Shown here piece by piece: positions 1 through 8,837 of a stretch of DNA of 64,000 nt. The stretch is from positions 1,054,001 to 1,118,000 of the forward strand of contig CAVYAL010000005.1 of assembly GCA_963766505.1 (NCBI GenBank), given 5' to 3'. Each line of letters opens with the position of its first letter. Positions within the stretch are counted from its first letter, which is position 1. The position numbers and the translations under genes were made by a program. Origin of the DNA: DATIRA01 sp963766505 (GTDB lineage: Bacteria; Pseudomonadota; Gammaproteobacteria; Steroidobacterales; Steroidobacteraceae). The notes below the pieces were generated by a model. It had not been told where the DNA came from and made no database searches. It saw nothing but the letters and a program-made list of their open reading frames with translations.

Positions 1-831
1 TCCGTCCTTCGTGACGGCCCCGTACCGCGTCAGTGTTCCGTGCCGCAGTTGCGCGATGTCGCCGACGCGCACGACTCCTGCGGGTGACTGACTAACGACC
101 GTGGCTGCAAGGTCCTCGAGGTCCTGCACGGCGCCGACCGCCCGCAAGACCAGGGCTTCCTCGCCCACCTCGAGGCGTCCTGCACCGTCGTTGCTGTTGT
201 TCCGCGCGAGTGCCTGCTCGAGATCCGCGATCGTGACCCCGGTGGCGGCCATTGCTGCACGGTCGGGAACGATCTCGTACGTGCGCACCAGTCCTCCGAG
301 CGCGTTCACATCGGCCACGCCGGGCAGAGTTCTCAGCGCTGGCCGGATCACCCAGTCGAGCAGCGTCCGTCGCTCATCCAGCGTGAGATCCCCGCCGTCG
401 ATCGTGAACATGAAGACATCCGACAGGGGCGTCGCGATCGGCGCGAGCCCGCCGGTCACTCCGGCGGGCAGCTCACCGGAAACGTTGCCGAAGCGCTCGG
501 CGACCTGCTGTCGCGCCCAGTAGATGTCTGTGCCTTCCTCGAAGTCGATCGTGACGTCTGCGATTGCGTACTTGGCCGCGGACCTCAGCACGGTCTGACG
601 CGGTATCCCGAGCAGCTCGTACTCGAGCGGCACGATCACCCTCGATTCGACCTCCTCAGGCGTCATGCCCGGCGCCTTCAGGATCAGCTTGACCTGGGTC
701 GGGGAGATGTCCGGAAAGGCATCGATCGGCAGATTGCGATACGCCTGCAGGCCACCGACCGCGATCAATATCACCAGCAGCAGGACCAGCAGGCGCTGGG
801 AGAGGGCGAATTCGACTGAGCGCTCCAGCAC
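1..831 (-). CDS. CzcA/CusA-family heavy-metal RND efflux permease (N-terminal 277 residues, runs off the window)
   Basis: Inner-membrane proton-driven pump subunit that exports metal cations together with a periplasmic adaptor and an outer-membrane channel. The reading frame starts at a GTG 3 nt after the stop of the adaptor gene, so the two are translationally coupled. The first residues (MLERSVEFALSQRLLVLLL) give the cytoplasmic N-terminus and TM1. They are followed by the family stretch NLPIDAFPDISPTQV at about residues 33-47 and the porter-domain segments FEEGTDIYWARQQV and PLSDVFMFTI typical of HME-RND pumps rather than drug pumps. Only the first quarter of a protein of roughly 1,000 residues is present. 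The metal substrate cannot be told from this part. Confidence 0.9.
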   Translation of the reverse strand, partial: MLERSVEFALSQRLLVLLLVILIAVGGLQAYRNLPIDAFPDISPTQVKLILKAPGMTPEEVESRVIVPLEYELLGIPRQTVLRSAAKYAIADVTIDFEEGTDIYWARQQVAERFGNVSGELPAGVTGGLAPIATPLSDVFMFTIDGGDLTLDERRTLLDWVIRPALRTLPGVADVNALGGLVRTYEIVPDRAAMAATGVTIADLEQALARNNSNDGAGRLEVGEEALVLRAVGAVQDLEDLAATVVSQSPAGVVRVGDIAQLRHGTLTRYGAVTKDG

Positions 832-834
832 GCC

Positions 835-1884
835 TCACTCTCCCTGCGCGATGGCCTTCAGAGCGCTCACTCCTGCGACGGCGACGCGTCCGCCTGCCAG
901 ACCAGGCCCCCGAACGGCAAGTCCTGCGGCGGTGCGAAGCCCTGCTTCGACTTCGACGGGAAAAAACTCACCGTCCCGCGCCAGGAACACGACCTCCCGC
1001 CCCGACAGCCGCGTGACGGCACTCGAGGGAACCACGACCATGCCCGCCGGGACTGTCTCGAATACCGTGAGTTCGACTGCCTGACCGGGCCGCAGGCCGG
1101 GACCGGCCGGCAACTCGGCACGCAGAGTCGCGCTTCGCGTGCCTGGCTCGACGCTGCGACCGACGCCGAGCACGGTGCCTACCCGGGACGGACTGCCCGC
1201 CTCGGCGCGCGAACCGACCGAAATCCGCTCGATAAGCAGTTCCGGCAGCTGCGCCTCGAGCCAGACCTTGTCGCCATCGACAATGAAGAACCCGACGCTG
1301 TCCTCCTCCACCCGATGGCCCGGCATCAGCCCGGATTCGATGACAGTGCCGCCGGCCGGCGAGAGCAGCAGGTATTCACCTGCAGTTCCCTTGACCGCCC
1401 GGGTCGCCGAAAAAAGCGCACCGAGGCTCGATTGCCGGACCTGCGCGGCACGAAGCTCGGCTTCCGATTCCTGCAGCCGTCGCTGCGGCGAGATGCCCTC
1501 GGCGACCAGCGCGCGCTCGCGCGCGACACGGGTTTCAAGTGCACGGATCTGCGCGGCGGCGGACTCCCGCGCGGCCTCGACTTCCAGAAAGTCCCGGCTG
1601 CGCAATTGCAGCAGCGGCTGCCCGGGTTCGACCGCCTGGCCTTCCTGCACCAGCAGGCGAACGACCGTGCCGCCGAACGGCACGACGACCGCGCGCGTCG
1701 TGTCGCCCGGCAGTTGCACAATCGCCGGCAGGACGGCTACCGGCGCCTCTGCCACGGACGCGACGTCCGCAACCTCGATGCCGAGGGCCTGCTGCTGATC
1801 GGGCGTGATCGCGATCAGGCCTTCGCTGGCGAGGCCGCAGCACGCCCAGAGCGACGCGGCGCCGAGAAGCAATGCTCTGTGCAC
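835..1884 (-). CDS. CzcB/CusB-type periplasmic adaptor of the RND efflux system
   Basis: Membrane-fusion protein linking the RND pump to an outer-membrane channel. I place the start at GTG 1884, which has GAGGAA about 6 nt upstream and begins a signal peptide (HRALLLGAASLWACCGLAS). In-frame codons further upstream extend to 2031 but encode basic, non-secretory sequence. The mature protein shows a lipoyl-like half (FGGTVVRLLVQEGQAVEPGQ), an alpha-hairpin rich in A/E/R with paired heptads, the second lipoyl half (SPAGGTVIESGLMPG), then beta-barrel and membrane-proximal domains (VPSSAVTRLSGREVVF). Length of 349 aa is normal for the family. The pump follows after 3 nt. No outer-membrane factor gene is seen upstream. 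Confidence 0.87.
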   Translation of the reverse strand: MHRALLLGAASLWACCGLASEGLIAITPDQQQALGIEVADVASVAEAPVAVLPAIVQLPGDTTRAVVVPFGGTVVRLLVQEGQAVEPGQPLLQLRSRDFLEVEAARESAAAQIRALETRVARERALVAEGISPQRRLQESEAELRAAQVRQSSLGALFSATRAVKGTAGEYLLLSPAGGTVIESGLMPGHRVEEDSVGFFIVDGDKVWLEAQLPELLIERISVGSRAEAGSPSRVGTVLGVGRSVEPGTRSATLRAELPAGPGLRPGQAVELTVFETVPAGMVVVPSSAVTRLSGREVVFLARDGEFFPVEVEAGLRTAAGLAVRGPGLAGGRVAVAGVSALKAIAQGE

Positions 1885-2048
1885 GACTGCGATTCCTCGA
1901 GCTGATTCCGCGACCGTTCGAGTCTGCCGCTCGCTCAGCGGGGCAACCATACGGACCGCACAGACATCGCATCGTGGGAAGTCACGATTGCTCTGCCGAG
2001 AGATTCCCGCCACGCGCGGCCGCGAGACCACCCCGCGAACTCAGCCGT

Positions 2049-2492
2049 TCATTCGCTCGTGACCTCGATCGGGACGTTGCGTTGCCTCGAGCGGGCCTCC
2101 ATCTGCTCGCGATGCCGCGAGATGTACTCGTTGCGCTGCTGCTCCGTGCTCTTCGACCGGAGCTCCTCCCGGTAGCGCTTCTGCTCCTCCTTGCTCATCA
2201 GGTTGCCGCCGTAGATCGCCTGCCCCTTCGCCTCCGCGGCGCTGGGCTGGTGCACGCGATCGCGGGACTGCTCCTTCGTGCGCTGCTGGTCGGCGGTGCG
2301 CTCCATCTGGCGCTGCTGGGCAGATTGCTGTTGGGTGGCCTGCTGCTGGCCCCGGCCCTGACCCTGGCCCTGTGCCTGACCTTGGCCCTGGCCCTGCCCC
2401 TGGCCGCGGTTCTGTGCGATGACCGATGCCGGGGTGAGTGCGAGCAACCCGCTCGCGAGCGCTGCGCCCAACCACTGAACCTGCTGCTTCAT
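2049..2492 (-). CDS. Secreted GQ-repeat / Q-rich hypothetical protein
   Basis: Protein of 147 aa with a clear signal peptide (MKQQVQWLGAALASGLLALTPASVIA). After cleavage comes a low-complexity tract of about 25 residues built of GQ dipeptides (DNA about 2341-2410, repeating CCTGGC on the plus strand), then a Q/R-rich linker. The C-terminal half is a charged helical segment, YGGNLMSKEEQKRYREELRS continuing into NEYISRHREQMEARSRQR. That helical motif recurs in uncharacterised secreted proteobacterial proteins (recognition from memory). Function is unknown; a periplasmic scaffold or chaperone-like role is only a guess. It lies 164 nt upstream of the efflux adaptor start on the same strand and may be co-transcribed. 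Confidence 0.7.
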   Translation of the reverse strand: MKQQVQWLGAALASGLLALTPASVIAQNRGQGQGQGQGQAQGQGQGRGQQQATQQQSAQQRQMERTADQQRTKEQSRDRVHQPSAAEAKGQAIYGGNLMSKEEQKRYREELRSKSTEQQRNEYISRHREQMEARSRQRNVPIEVTSE

Positions 2493-2570
2493 GTGTCCTC
2501 CTCGTGCTGTTGCCGAGCCCTGTCCATCTGGGACAACGCACCGGCACCAGTCGAGGTTGACTTCTGCTCC

Positions 2571-4181
2571 TTAAGGCGGGCTTAAGGCCGCCGTGGCGGC
2601 GGGGACCTGGCTCATCGCATGCTCGGACATCGCGGTGATCGTCAGCGAGGGATTGACGCCCGGATTGGCCGGCACCGTCGAGCCGTCGCAGACCAGGAAG
2701 TCCTGGTAGCCGAACAGCCGACTCCGTGAATCGACCACTCCGCTGGCCGCATCCTTGCCGATGACGACGCCGCCGAGGATGTGCGCGGTCGTCGGGATGT
2801 TGGCCCAGGCCTCGAGCACCATGCTCTGCGCATAGCCGCCCGTGTGTGCGGCGAGCCACTCAGCGGCCCGGTTGCCGGCCTCGATGAAGGTCGGGTTGGG
2901 TTTCTCCGGGTCCTGCTCGGTGGTGAGCGAGACTCCCCCGAACAGGCCCCGCTTCGCGCGGAACGATATCGCATTGTCGAGGGTCTGCATGACCAGGAAG
3001 ATCACCGTGCGACGCGCCCAGCCGACCGGCCAGAGCGTCTTCAGGAACGTCAGCGGATGCCGGAGGATGTTGCCGAGCCACATCAGGGGCCGGGTCAGGC
3101 GGGTGCCCTTCCCGGTCAGCAGCGTGTACAGCAGCGCCATCGTGTCGCCATGCTTGCCGTAGGTGACGAACTCGATGTGCGTATCGGGCTCCGGGTGAAT
3201 GCTCGAGCTGATCGCGACGTCGTTCCAGGGCCGGGCCAGACCCTCCGGGAGCGTGACCGCGAGGATGGACTCGCTGTTCGTCCGCACCAGCTGACCGAGC
3301 CGGTCGCTGATCCGCGGCAGCGATCCGCCCAGCTTGCACTTCGCGAGCAGCCGGTTGGTGCCGAGCGCGCCGGCCGACATGACGATGCCGCGCGCGGTGA
3401 AGGTTCTCGTCCGCTTGCGAAACCAGGCGCCGGGGTGCTGCGTCGTCACCAGGTAACCGTCGCTGCCATCCTCGGAACCGAGCGGCTGGATGTCCACCAC
3501 CTCGCGCTCAGGCAGGATTTCGGCGCCGCGCTTCTCGGCGAACCAGAGGTAGTTCTTCAGCAGCGTGTTCTTCGCTCCTTCCCGGCAGCCGACCATGCAC
3601 GCGCCGCAGTAGGTGCAGCCAGTGCGATCGGGACCCTCGCCGCTGAAGTAAGGATCCGGCACCTTCGTGCCTGGATGGCCGAAGAACACGCCCACTGGCG
3701 TGCGCGTGAACGTCTGCTCGACGCCGAACTCGCGGCCGACCTCGCGCAGCAGCTTCTGCCCGTCGCTCTCGCGCGGCACCTGCTGAACGCCGAGCATGCG
3801 CTCGGCCTCGTCGTAGTGCGGCCGCAGTGCGGCGGCCCAGTCCTTGATGTCCCGCCACTGCGGATTGGTGAAGAACTGCGGGCTGGCGCGGTAGAGCGTG
3901 TTGGCGTACACGGTGCTGCCACCGCCGACGGCCGCGCCGCTGGCGATGAACACGTCCTTGAACGGCGTCAGCTGGAAGATTCCGCGCAGGCCGAAGAAAG
4001 GCGCCCACAGCCACTTGCGAAGCTGCCAGGTGGTCTCGGCGTAGTCCTCGTCGCGGAAACGCCTGCCCTGCTCGAGGACCCCGACCCGGTATCCCTTCTC
4101 GGCGAGTCGCAGCGCAGAGACGCTGCCGCCGAACCCCGACCCGACCACCAGCCAGTCATAGTCGAACGTCACGCCAGCCAC
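2571..4181 (-). CDS. ChoD-like GMC oxidoreductase (cholesterol-oxidase family)
   Basis: FAD-dependent alcohol oxidoreductase of 536 aa. The dinucleotide-binding motif GSGFGGSVSALRLAEKGYRV is at residues 14-33 and the GMC signature GAAVGGGSTVYANTLY follows near residue 83. A cysteine cluster CTYCGACMVGCREGAKNT lies near residue 190. The C-terminal FAD/active-site segment is DGSTVPANPGVNPSLTITAMSE. The overall pattern (TPVGVFFG, RTNSES, SSIHPEPDTHIE, PNPTFI) matches mycobacterial ChoD-type enzymes as I remember them, so a steroid or other bulky secondary alcohol is a reasonable but unproven substrate. It starts 1 nt after the stop of the alkylsulfatase gene, implying one operon. Confidence 0.85.
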   Translation of the reverse strand: MAGVTFDYDWLVVGSGFGGSVSALRLAEKGYRVGVLEQGRRFRDEDYAETTWQLRKWLWAPFFGLRGIFQLTPFKDVFIASGAAVGGGSTVYANTLYRASPQFFTNPQWRDIKDWAAALRPHYDEAERMLGVQQVPRESDGQKLLREVGREFGVEQTFTRTPVGVFFGHPGTKVPDPYFSGEGPDRTGCTYCGACMVGCREGAKNTLLKNYLWFAEKRGAEILPEREVVDIQPLGSEDGSDGYLVTTQHPGAWFRKRTRTFTARGIVMSAGALGTNRLLAKCKLGGSLPRISDRLGQLVRTNSESILAVTLPEGLARPWNDVAISSSIHPEPDTHIEFVTYGKHGDTMALLYTLLTGKGTRLTRPLMWLGNILRHPLTFLKTLWPVGWARRTVIFLVMQTLDNAISFRAKRGLFGGVSLTTEQDPEKPNPTFIEAGNRAAEWLAAHTGGYAQSMVLEAWANIPTTAHILGGVVIGKDAASGVVDSRSRLFGYQDFLVCDGSTVPANPGVNPSLTITAMSEHAMSQVPAATAALSPP

Positions 4182-4182
4182 G

Positions 4183-6244
4183 TCAGTTCGCTCCGCTTCG
4201 CGCCGTGCCCGGGAGGATCTCCCATGCCGGGCTGAAGTCCGTGAGCATGCCCATCAGGTCGACGAATGGCTGCCGGTCACCGACGATAGTCGCCCTGCCT
4301 CCGAGGAATTGCTCGCGGAAAGTGGCCTGGCCCATCAGCACCGCCTCGAGGTCCGAGCGGTTGATCGTGACGGTCAGGTCGGCGTCCGGCGCCTCGAAGC
4401 CCTGCACACTGGTGAGCACACCATTGCTGAGCTCGACTACGTACCGCTCGCCGCTGTCGGGCGTGACGAAGTTCATCACGAAGTGCCTGCCCTCGGCTTT
4501 CTCGCTGTCGAGCCGGACGGCGAGGTAGTCGAGCCACATCCCAGTCGTGACCGCACGCAGCAGGTCCGGACCCATCGACTGCGGCGGCACGCCGCCCGGC
4601 ATGCCCGAGCGGAGCTCGAGGGCGCCCGCCAGGAAGCTGTTGCGGACGCTCGGGCTCTCCTGCTGGTAGCCGATCTGCTCGAAGACGTCGGCCAGCAGGT
4701 CCTTGGCCTGCTGGTTGCCCGGCTCGGCGTACACGAGCTTGTTCAGGATTTCCTGCGCGTGGCGGTACTTACCGGCGTCATAGAGTTCCTGGCCCTTCGC
4801 GACTATCTTCTCCGGGCCACCCATCATCTCCACGTACAGCGGTGCCGAGTCGCTCGGCGAGAGCGGGATCAACGTCGCTGGATTCGCATCCCAGTAGCCC
4901 AGGTAGCGATTGATGACCGCCCGGCTGTTGTGCTGCTCCGAGCCGTGGTAGCTACGCGCCGCCCACTGCGACTGCAGGCTCTTCGGAAGCCGGTAGACGT
5001 TGTGGACCTCGTTGATGGTCACTCCCTGGTTCGCCAGGTGCAGCACGTGGTTGTTGAGGTGCGCATACGTGTCCCGCTGCGCGCGCATCACTTCCTGAAC
5101 GCGGCCGTTACCCCAGCGCGGCCAGCTGTGCGAGCTGAACATCACCTCCGCCTGCCGGCCGTAACGGTACAGCGCGACGTTGATCTGCTTCGACCACTCG
5201 AGCGCGTCCCGCACCAGCGCGCCACGCAGCGTGTAGATGTTGTGAATCGTGCCCGTGATGTTCTCCGCTGCCCAGAACGCCTTGAACTGCGGGAACCAGG
5301 TGTTCATCTCGGCGGGCGCCTCGGTGCCAGGCGTGTTCTGGAACTCCATCACGACGCCGTCGATCGTCAGCTGCTCGAAGTCCTTCTCGATGATCCGGGT
5401 GGGCGGGATGAGTCCGAGGTTACCCGCCGCCACGTTCTTGCCGATGGACTGGTCCGCGTGACCGTAGGGACTGCGCGGCAGCAGCACGCCGTACTGAAAG
5501 AAAAGGCGCCGGGTCATCGCCGTGCCGGCGTACACGTTCTCGGCGACGGCGTGCTCCATGAAGCCGACCGGCGCGATGATCGGGACCTTTCCGCTGCGCA
5601 CGTCGGCCTCGTCGACGATCCCACGCACGCCGCCGAAATGGTCGGCGTGGGAATGTGAATAGACGACGGCCACGACCGGGCGCTCGCCCAGCGTCTCGTT
5701 CACGAGTTTCAGCGCAGCAGCGGCGGTCTCTTTGGCAGTCAGCACGTCGAAGACGATCCAGCCGGTATCGCCCCTGATGAAGCTGATGTTCGCCAGGTCG
5801 AAACCGCGAACCTGGTAGATCCTGCCCGGCACCACCTCGTACAGGCCGTAGGCCATGTTCAGGACGGCGATGCGCTGCAGAGAGGGGTGGATGCTGTCGA
5901 AGTCCTGGCCCTGCGAGCAGCCAGTCGTAGCTCCCCATGTCCCAGGCGATGTTGCCGGCCTCGGCCATGATCTGCCTGTACGGCGGTGCCGCGATGAAGC
6001 CGCGCTTCGCCTCCTCGAAGTCGCGTTCGTCCTGGAACGGCAGCGTCGCGCGCTGGCCGTCCCGCAGCTCGACCGTGAACTTCGAGGGCGGCTTTCCCTT
6101 CGGGTGGAAGTGCCTTCCGTCGGTCGCGCCCGGGTCGCTCGGCGCGCTAGTGCCGCCGGCCGCCACCGCAGCCCCGCTGGCCGCCAGGCCGGCCGTCGCG
6201 ATCGCGATCCTCAGGATGTCCGTCGCTCTGCCCAGGAAGTCCAT
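4183..6244 (-). pseudogene. sdsA: SdsA/BDS1-type alkylsulfatase, apparent +1 frameshift near 5907-5911
   Basis: Zn metallo-beta-lactamase-fold alkyl (SDS-type) sulfatase. The N-terminus starts at ATG 6244 with a signal peptide (MDFLGRATDILRIAIATAGLA) and runs to AGNIAWDMGSYDWLLAG. There it drops out of frame and resumes as DFDSIHPSLQRIAVLNMAYGLYEV in the next frame to the stop at 4183. Removing one base of the GGGCC run restores a 686-codon frame. The metal motif SHSHADHFGG, the dimerisation/catalytic part (GTEAPAEMNTWFPQ, FSSHSWPRWGNG) and a C-terminal SCP2-like domain (FVTPDSGERYVVEL) are all intact. If real, the shift kills the enzyme; a sequence error is equally possible. The only uninterrupted start, at 5856, would lack signal peptide and N-terminal domain. 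Confidence 0.87.
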
Positions 6245-6303
6245 CGCGCTGCGCCTCGCATCGTCTGCTTGCACGGGGTGGTTGAGGGTGCGGCAACCGG
6301 TAG

Positions 6304-6350
6304 TTGATTTCAAATGCAATGGGTCTCATCTTTGATACGTTAGGCGCATG
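6304..6350. promoter_or_regulatory. Divergent promoter/operator region between alkylsulfatase and LysR genes
   Basis: About 100 bp separates the divergent starts. It contains the short palindrome TTGATTTCAA at 6304-6313, of the type bound by LysR regulators (T-N11-A class), about 60 bp upstream of the sulfatase ATG. LysR regulators commonly bind between themselves and a divergent target, as known for SdsB/SdsA. The site assignment is inference. Confidence 0.35.
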
Positions 6351-7458
6351 TTGATGCGGGCTCTTGCGCATTGACTGGCAGACGCCGGGCCGCGGCGGCC
6401 GTCGGGGTCACGCAACCGACATTCAGCCGCAGCATCGCAGCACTGGAAGCGAATCTCGGCGTCCGGCTCTTCGACCGCTCGCGGCGGCGCGTGGAACCCA
6501 CCGCCGAGGGCCGCGTGTTCCTGGCGCACGCGGCGAATCTGCTCGCGGTGGCGAAGCAGCTGCGCGAGGAACTGCAGGACCTCGGTGGCCTGCGCTCCGG
6601 GGAGCTGTCGGTGGCACCGGCCCCTATCCGCTGGAGATCAGCGTGCTCGAAGCGGCGGCACGACTGTCCGCGAAGCACCCGGCAGTGCGCATCGAAATCA
6701 TCGAGGGACAGTGGCGTGAATTCATGCCGAAACTGCTGGCCGGCCAGATCGACATCGCCGTGGCCGAGACCTCGGTGATGGCCGCGGAGCCAAGGCTGAC
6801 GATCGAGTTGCTGCCGGTGCACACGGGCGTCGCCTTCTGCCGGCCTGGACATCCGCTTGCCGGGCGTCGCAATCTCAAGCTCGCGGAAATCCTGGCCCAC
6901 CCATTGGTAGGCGTCCGTATCCCGCCGCGGCTCAGCGCCTTTCTGAGCTACGGCAGCGATGTGGCACGTGCCGATCCTCGCACCGGCGACCTGCTGCCAC
7001 GGATCACGACGACTTCATTCGCCGGCGCCAGGGAAATCGTCAGGCGCAGCGACGGAGTGGGTTTCGCCGCGCTCACGCAGATCGCGGAGGACGTCAGGTA
7101 CGGCAGGCTCACGACCCTGGACTTCGACGCCCGCGACATCACGACCGCATATGGCATCGTCCGCCTCGTGGACCGGACGCCCTCCCCCGCCGCGCTTGCA
7201 TTCATGCAACTGTTGCGGGAAGTCGAGACGAGCAGCGGGCTCAGGGACGGTACTGAAAGCCGGCTGAAGGAGCCGTCGGCGAGCCGGCCGCGAGCTCCGC
7301 GAACTCGCACAACCAGCGGCGGGTTTCAGAAGGCGGCACGATCTCCTCGACGAGGAAGCGCTCCGCTGACCGGAACGGCGAGCGCAGGCGGTCCAGCCGC
7401 GCACGGATCTCGCGCTTCGCCGCCTCCGGGTCCGCGGCGGCCGCAATCTGTGCCTTGA
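6348..7458 (+). pseudogene. LysR-family regulator (SdsB-like position), apparent frameshifts
   Basis: Divergent from the alkylsulfatase, as SdsB is from SdsA. The winged HTH is recognisable (AAAAVGVTQPTFSRSIAALE then LGVRLFDRSRRRVEPTAEG) in the frame read from about 6371. The effector domain (EISVLEAAARLSAKHPAVRI, IDIAVAET, FCRPGHPLAGRRNLKL, GVGFAAL) is in another frame. The switch falls near 6612, where one missing G (GTGGCACC for GTGGGCACC) would restore GELSVGTGPYPLE. The first helix is also disturbed: ATG 6348 gives MLMRALAH and then TGA. Conserved sequence ends near 7240, but the open frame runs to 7458 and overlaps the convergent carboxyltransferase gene by 218 bp, which is abnormal. 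Either a decayed regulator or a low-quality stretch. Confidence 0.75.
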
Positions 7459-8798
7459 AAGCAGCCTCGATGCCGCCCTCCGGGGGCAGCGAACCCCAGT
7501 CGCCGCTCGGCCAGGCGATGCGGTAGCGAAAACGCGTGTGATTCAACATGCCTGCGCCGGCGACGCCGAAAGCGCGGCGCAGGATCACCGCGCACCACGG
7601 CACGGTGGACTGGTAGATCGTCGCGATCGCCCTGGTGCCATCACGAATCGTCCCGGCCTTCTCGGCCTGCGAGCCGATCGTGAAGCCGCCGACGTCGACG
7701 AAGTGTACGACCGGCAGCCGGAACGTCTCCGCGAGTTCCACGAGCCGGGTCATCTTGCGCGACGCGGCCGCGGTCCAGGTACCGCCCATCTGGCCCGGAT
7801 CGCTCGCGAGAACCGCCACCGGCCAGCCGTCGAGCCGCGCGAGTCCGGTCACGATCGAACGGCCCCAGGCCTTGCCGATCTCGAAGAAGCTGCCGCGATC
7901 GAGCACGGCCTCGAGGATCGGGCGGATCTCGTAGGGCCAGCGCCGGTCGCGAGGTATCGCCGCGTCCAGCCAATCCTCGGACCGGTCCGGCGGGTCCTCG
8001 CAGGCAACTCGAAGCGGAGCGTTGCCCGCACGGGATGGCAGGTACCCCAGGAACCGGCGGGCACGTTGGAAAGCCTCCTGCTCGGTGCCGACGACGTCAT
8101 CGACGCTGCCGGTCCGATGCATGCAGCTCTGCACCGCCGAGCTCGTCCGCCGTCACCTTCTCGCCGGCGGCCTCCACGACAGGCGGGCCGGCCGTGAACA
8201 TCTGGCTCAGGCCGCGCACCATGATCGAATAGTGGCTCGCGACCAGGCGCGCGGCACCGAGGCCGGCGATCGGTCCGAGGCCCAGTGAGACGACCGGGAC
8301 CGCACCGAGGTTCGCTACCACCTGCTCGAAGCCCGGCACGTAGGGCACATAGGTCGCGCCGAGCTTCTCGATGTCGGCGACCGAGCCGCCGCCACCGGTG
8401 CCGTCGAGCAGTCGCACCAGCGGCAGCCCGTATTCGGCGGCCATCCGCTCCAGCTGCGCGTTCTTCTCGTGGTGATAGCTCTCGGAAGACCCGCCTCGGA
8501 CCGTGAAATCGTCCGCACTGACGACGACGGAACGTCCGTCGATGCGGCCTCGACCACCGATGCAGCTGGACGCACGAAACCCGGTCAGCTCACCGGCCGG
8601 GTCGTAGCGCCCCTCGCCGGCCAGGCTGCCCCACTCGCGGAACGATCCCTCATCGAGCAGCGCGGCGATGCGCTCGCGCACCGTCAGCTTGCCACGTGAG
8701 CGCTGGCGAGCCACCCGGTCCGCGCCGCCCATTTCCGCCGCAAGCGTTCGCCTGCGGCGGATTTCCTCGATCTCCTTGCGCCATCCCTCGTCGTTCAT
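7241..8798 (-). pseudogene. Acyl-CoA carboxylase carboxyltransferase (beta) subunit, frameshifted by a GCAT duplication
   Basis: Biotin-dependent carboxyltransferase of the propionyl-/methylcrotonyl-CoA carboxylase type. The N-terminal half (ATG 8798) shows GKLTVRERIAALLDEGSFRE, VVVSADDFTVRGGS and GPPVVEAAGEKVTADELGG. The C-terminal half (VVHFVDVGGFTIGSQAEKAG, VILRRAFGVAGAGML) continues in another frame to 7241. At 8117-8124 the strand reads GCATGCAT; deleting one GCAT joins GGAELH to RTGSVDDVVGTEQEAF and gives a 517-aa protein, the usual size. A biotin-carboxylase partner is not in the window. The motif set does not distinguish propionyl-CoA, methylcrotonyl-CoA and related substrates. Confidence 0.85.
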
Positions 8799-8837
8799 GT
8801 CGTGCGAGGGGCCCTCCCTGCAGCCGCGGCCCTGAAC

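Noticed and set aside
2341..2410. Short tandem CCTGGC-type repeats considered as a CRISPR or regulatory repeat
   Set aside because: They encode the GQ tract in frame, are contiguous, and have no spacers.
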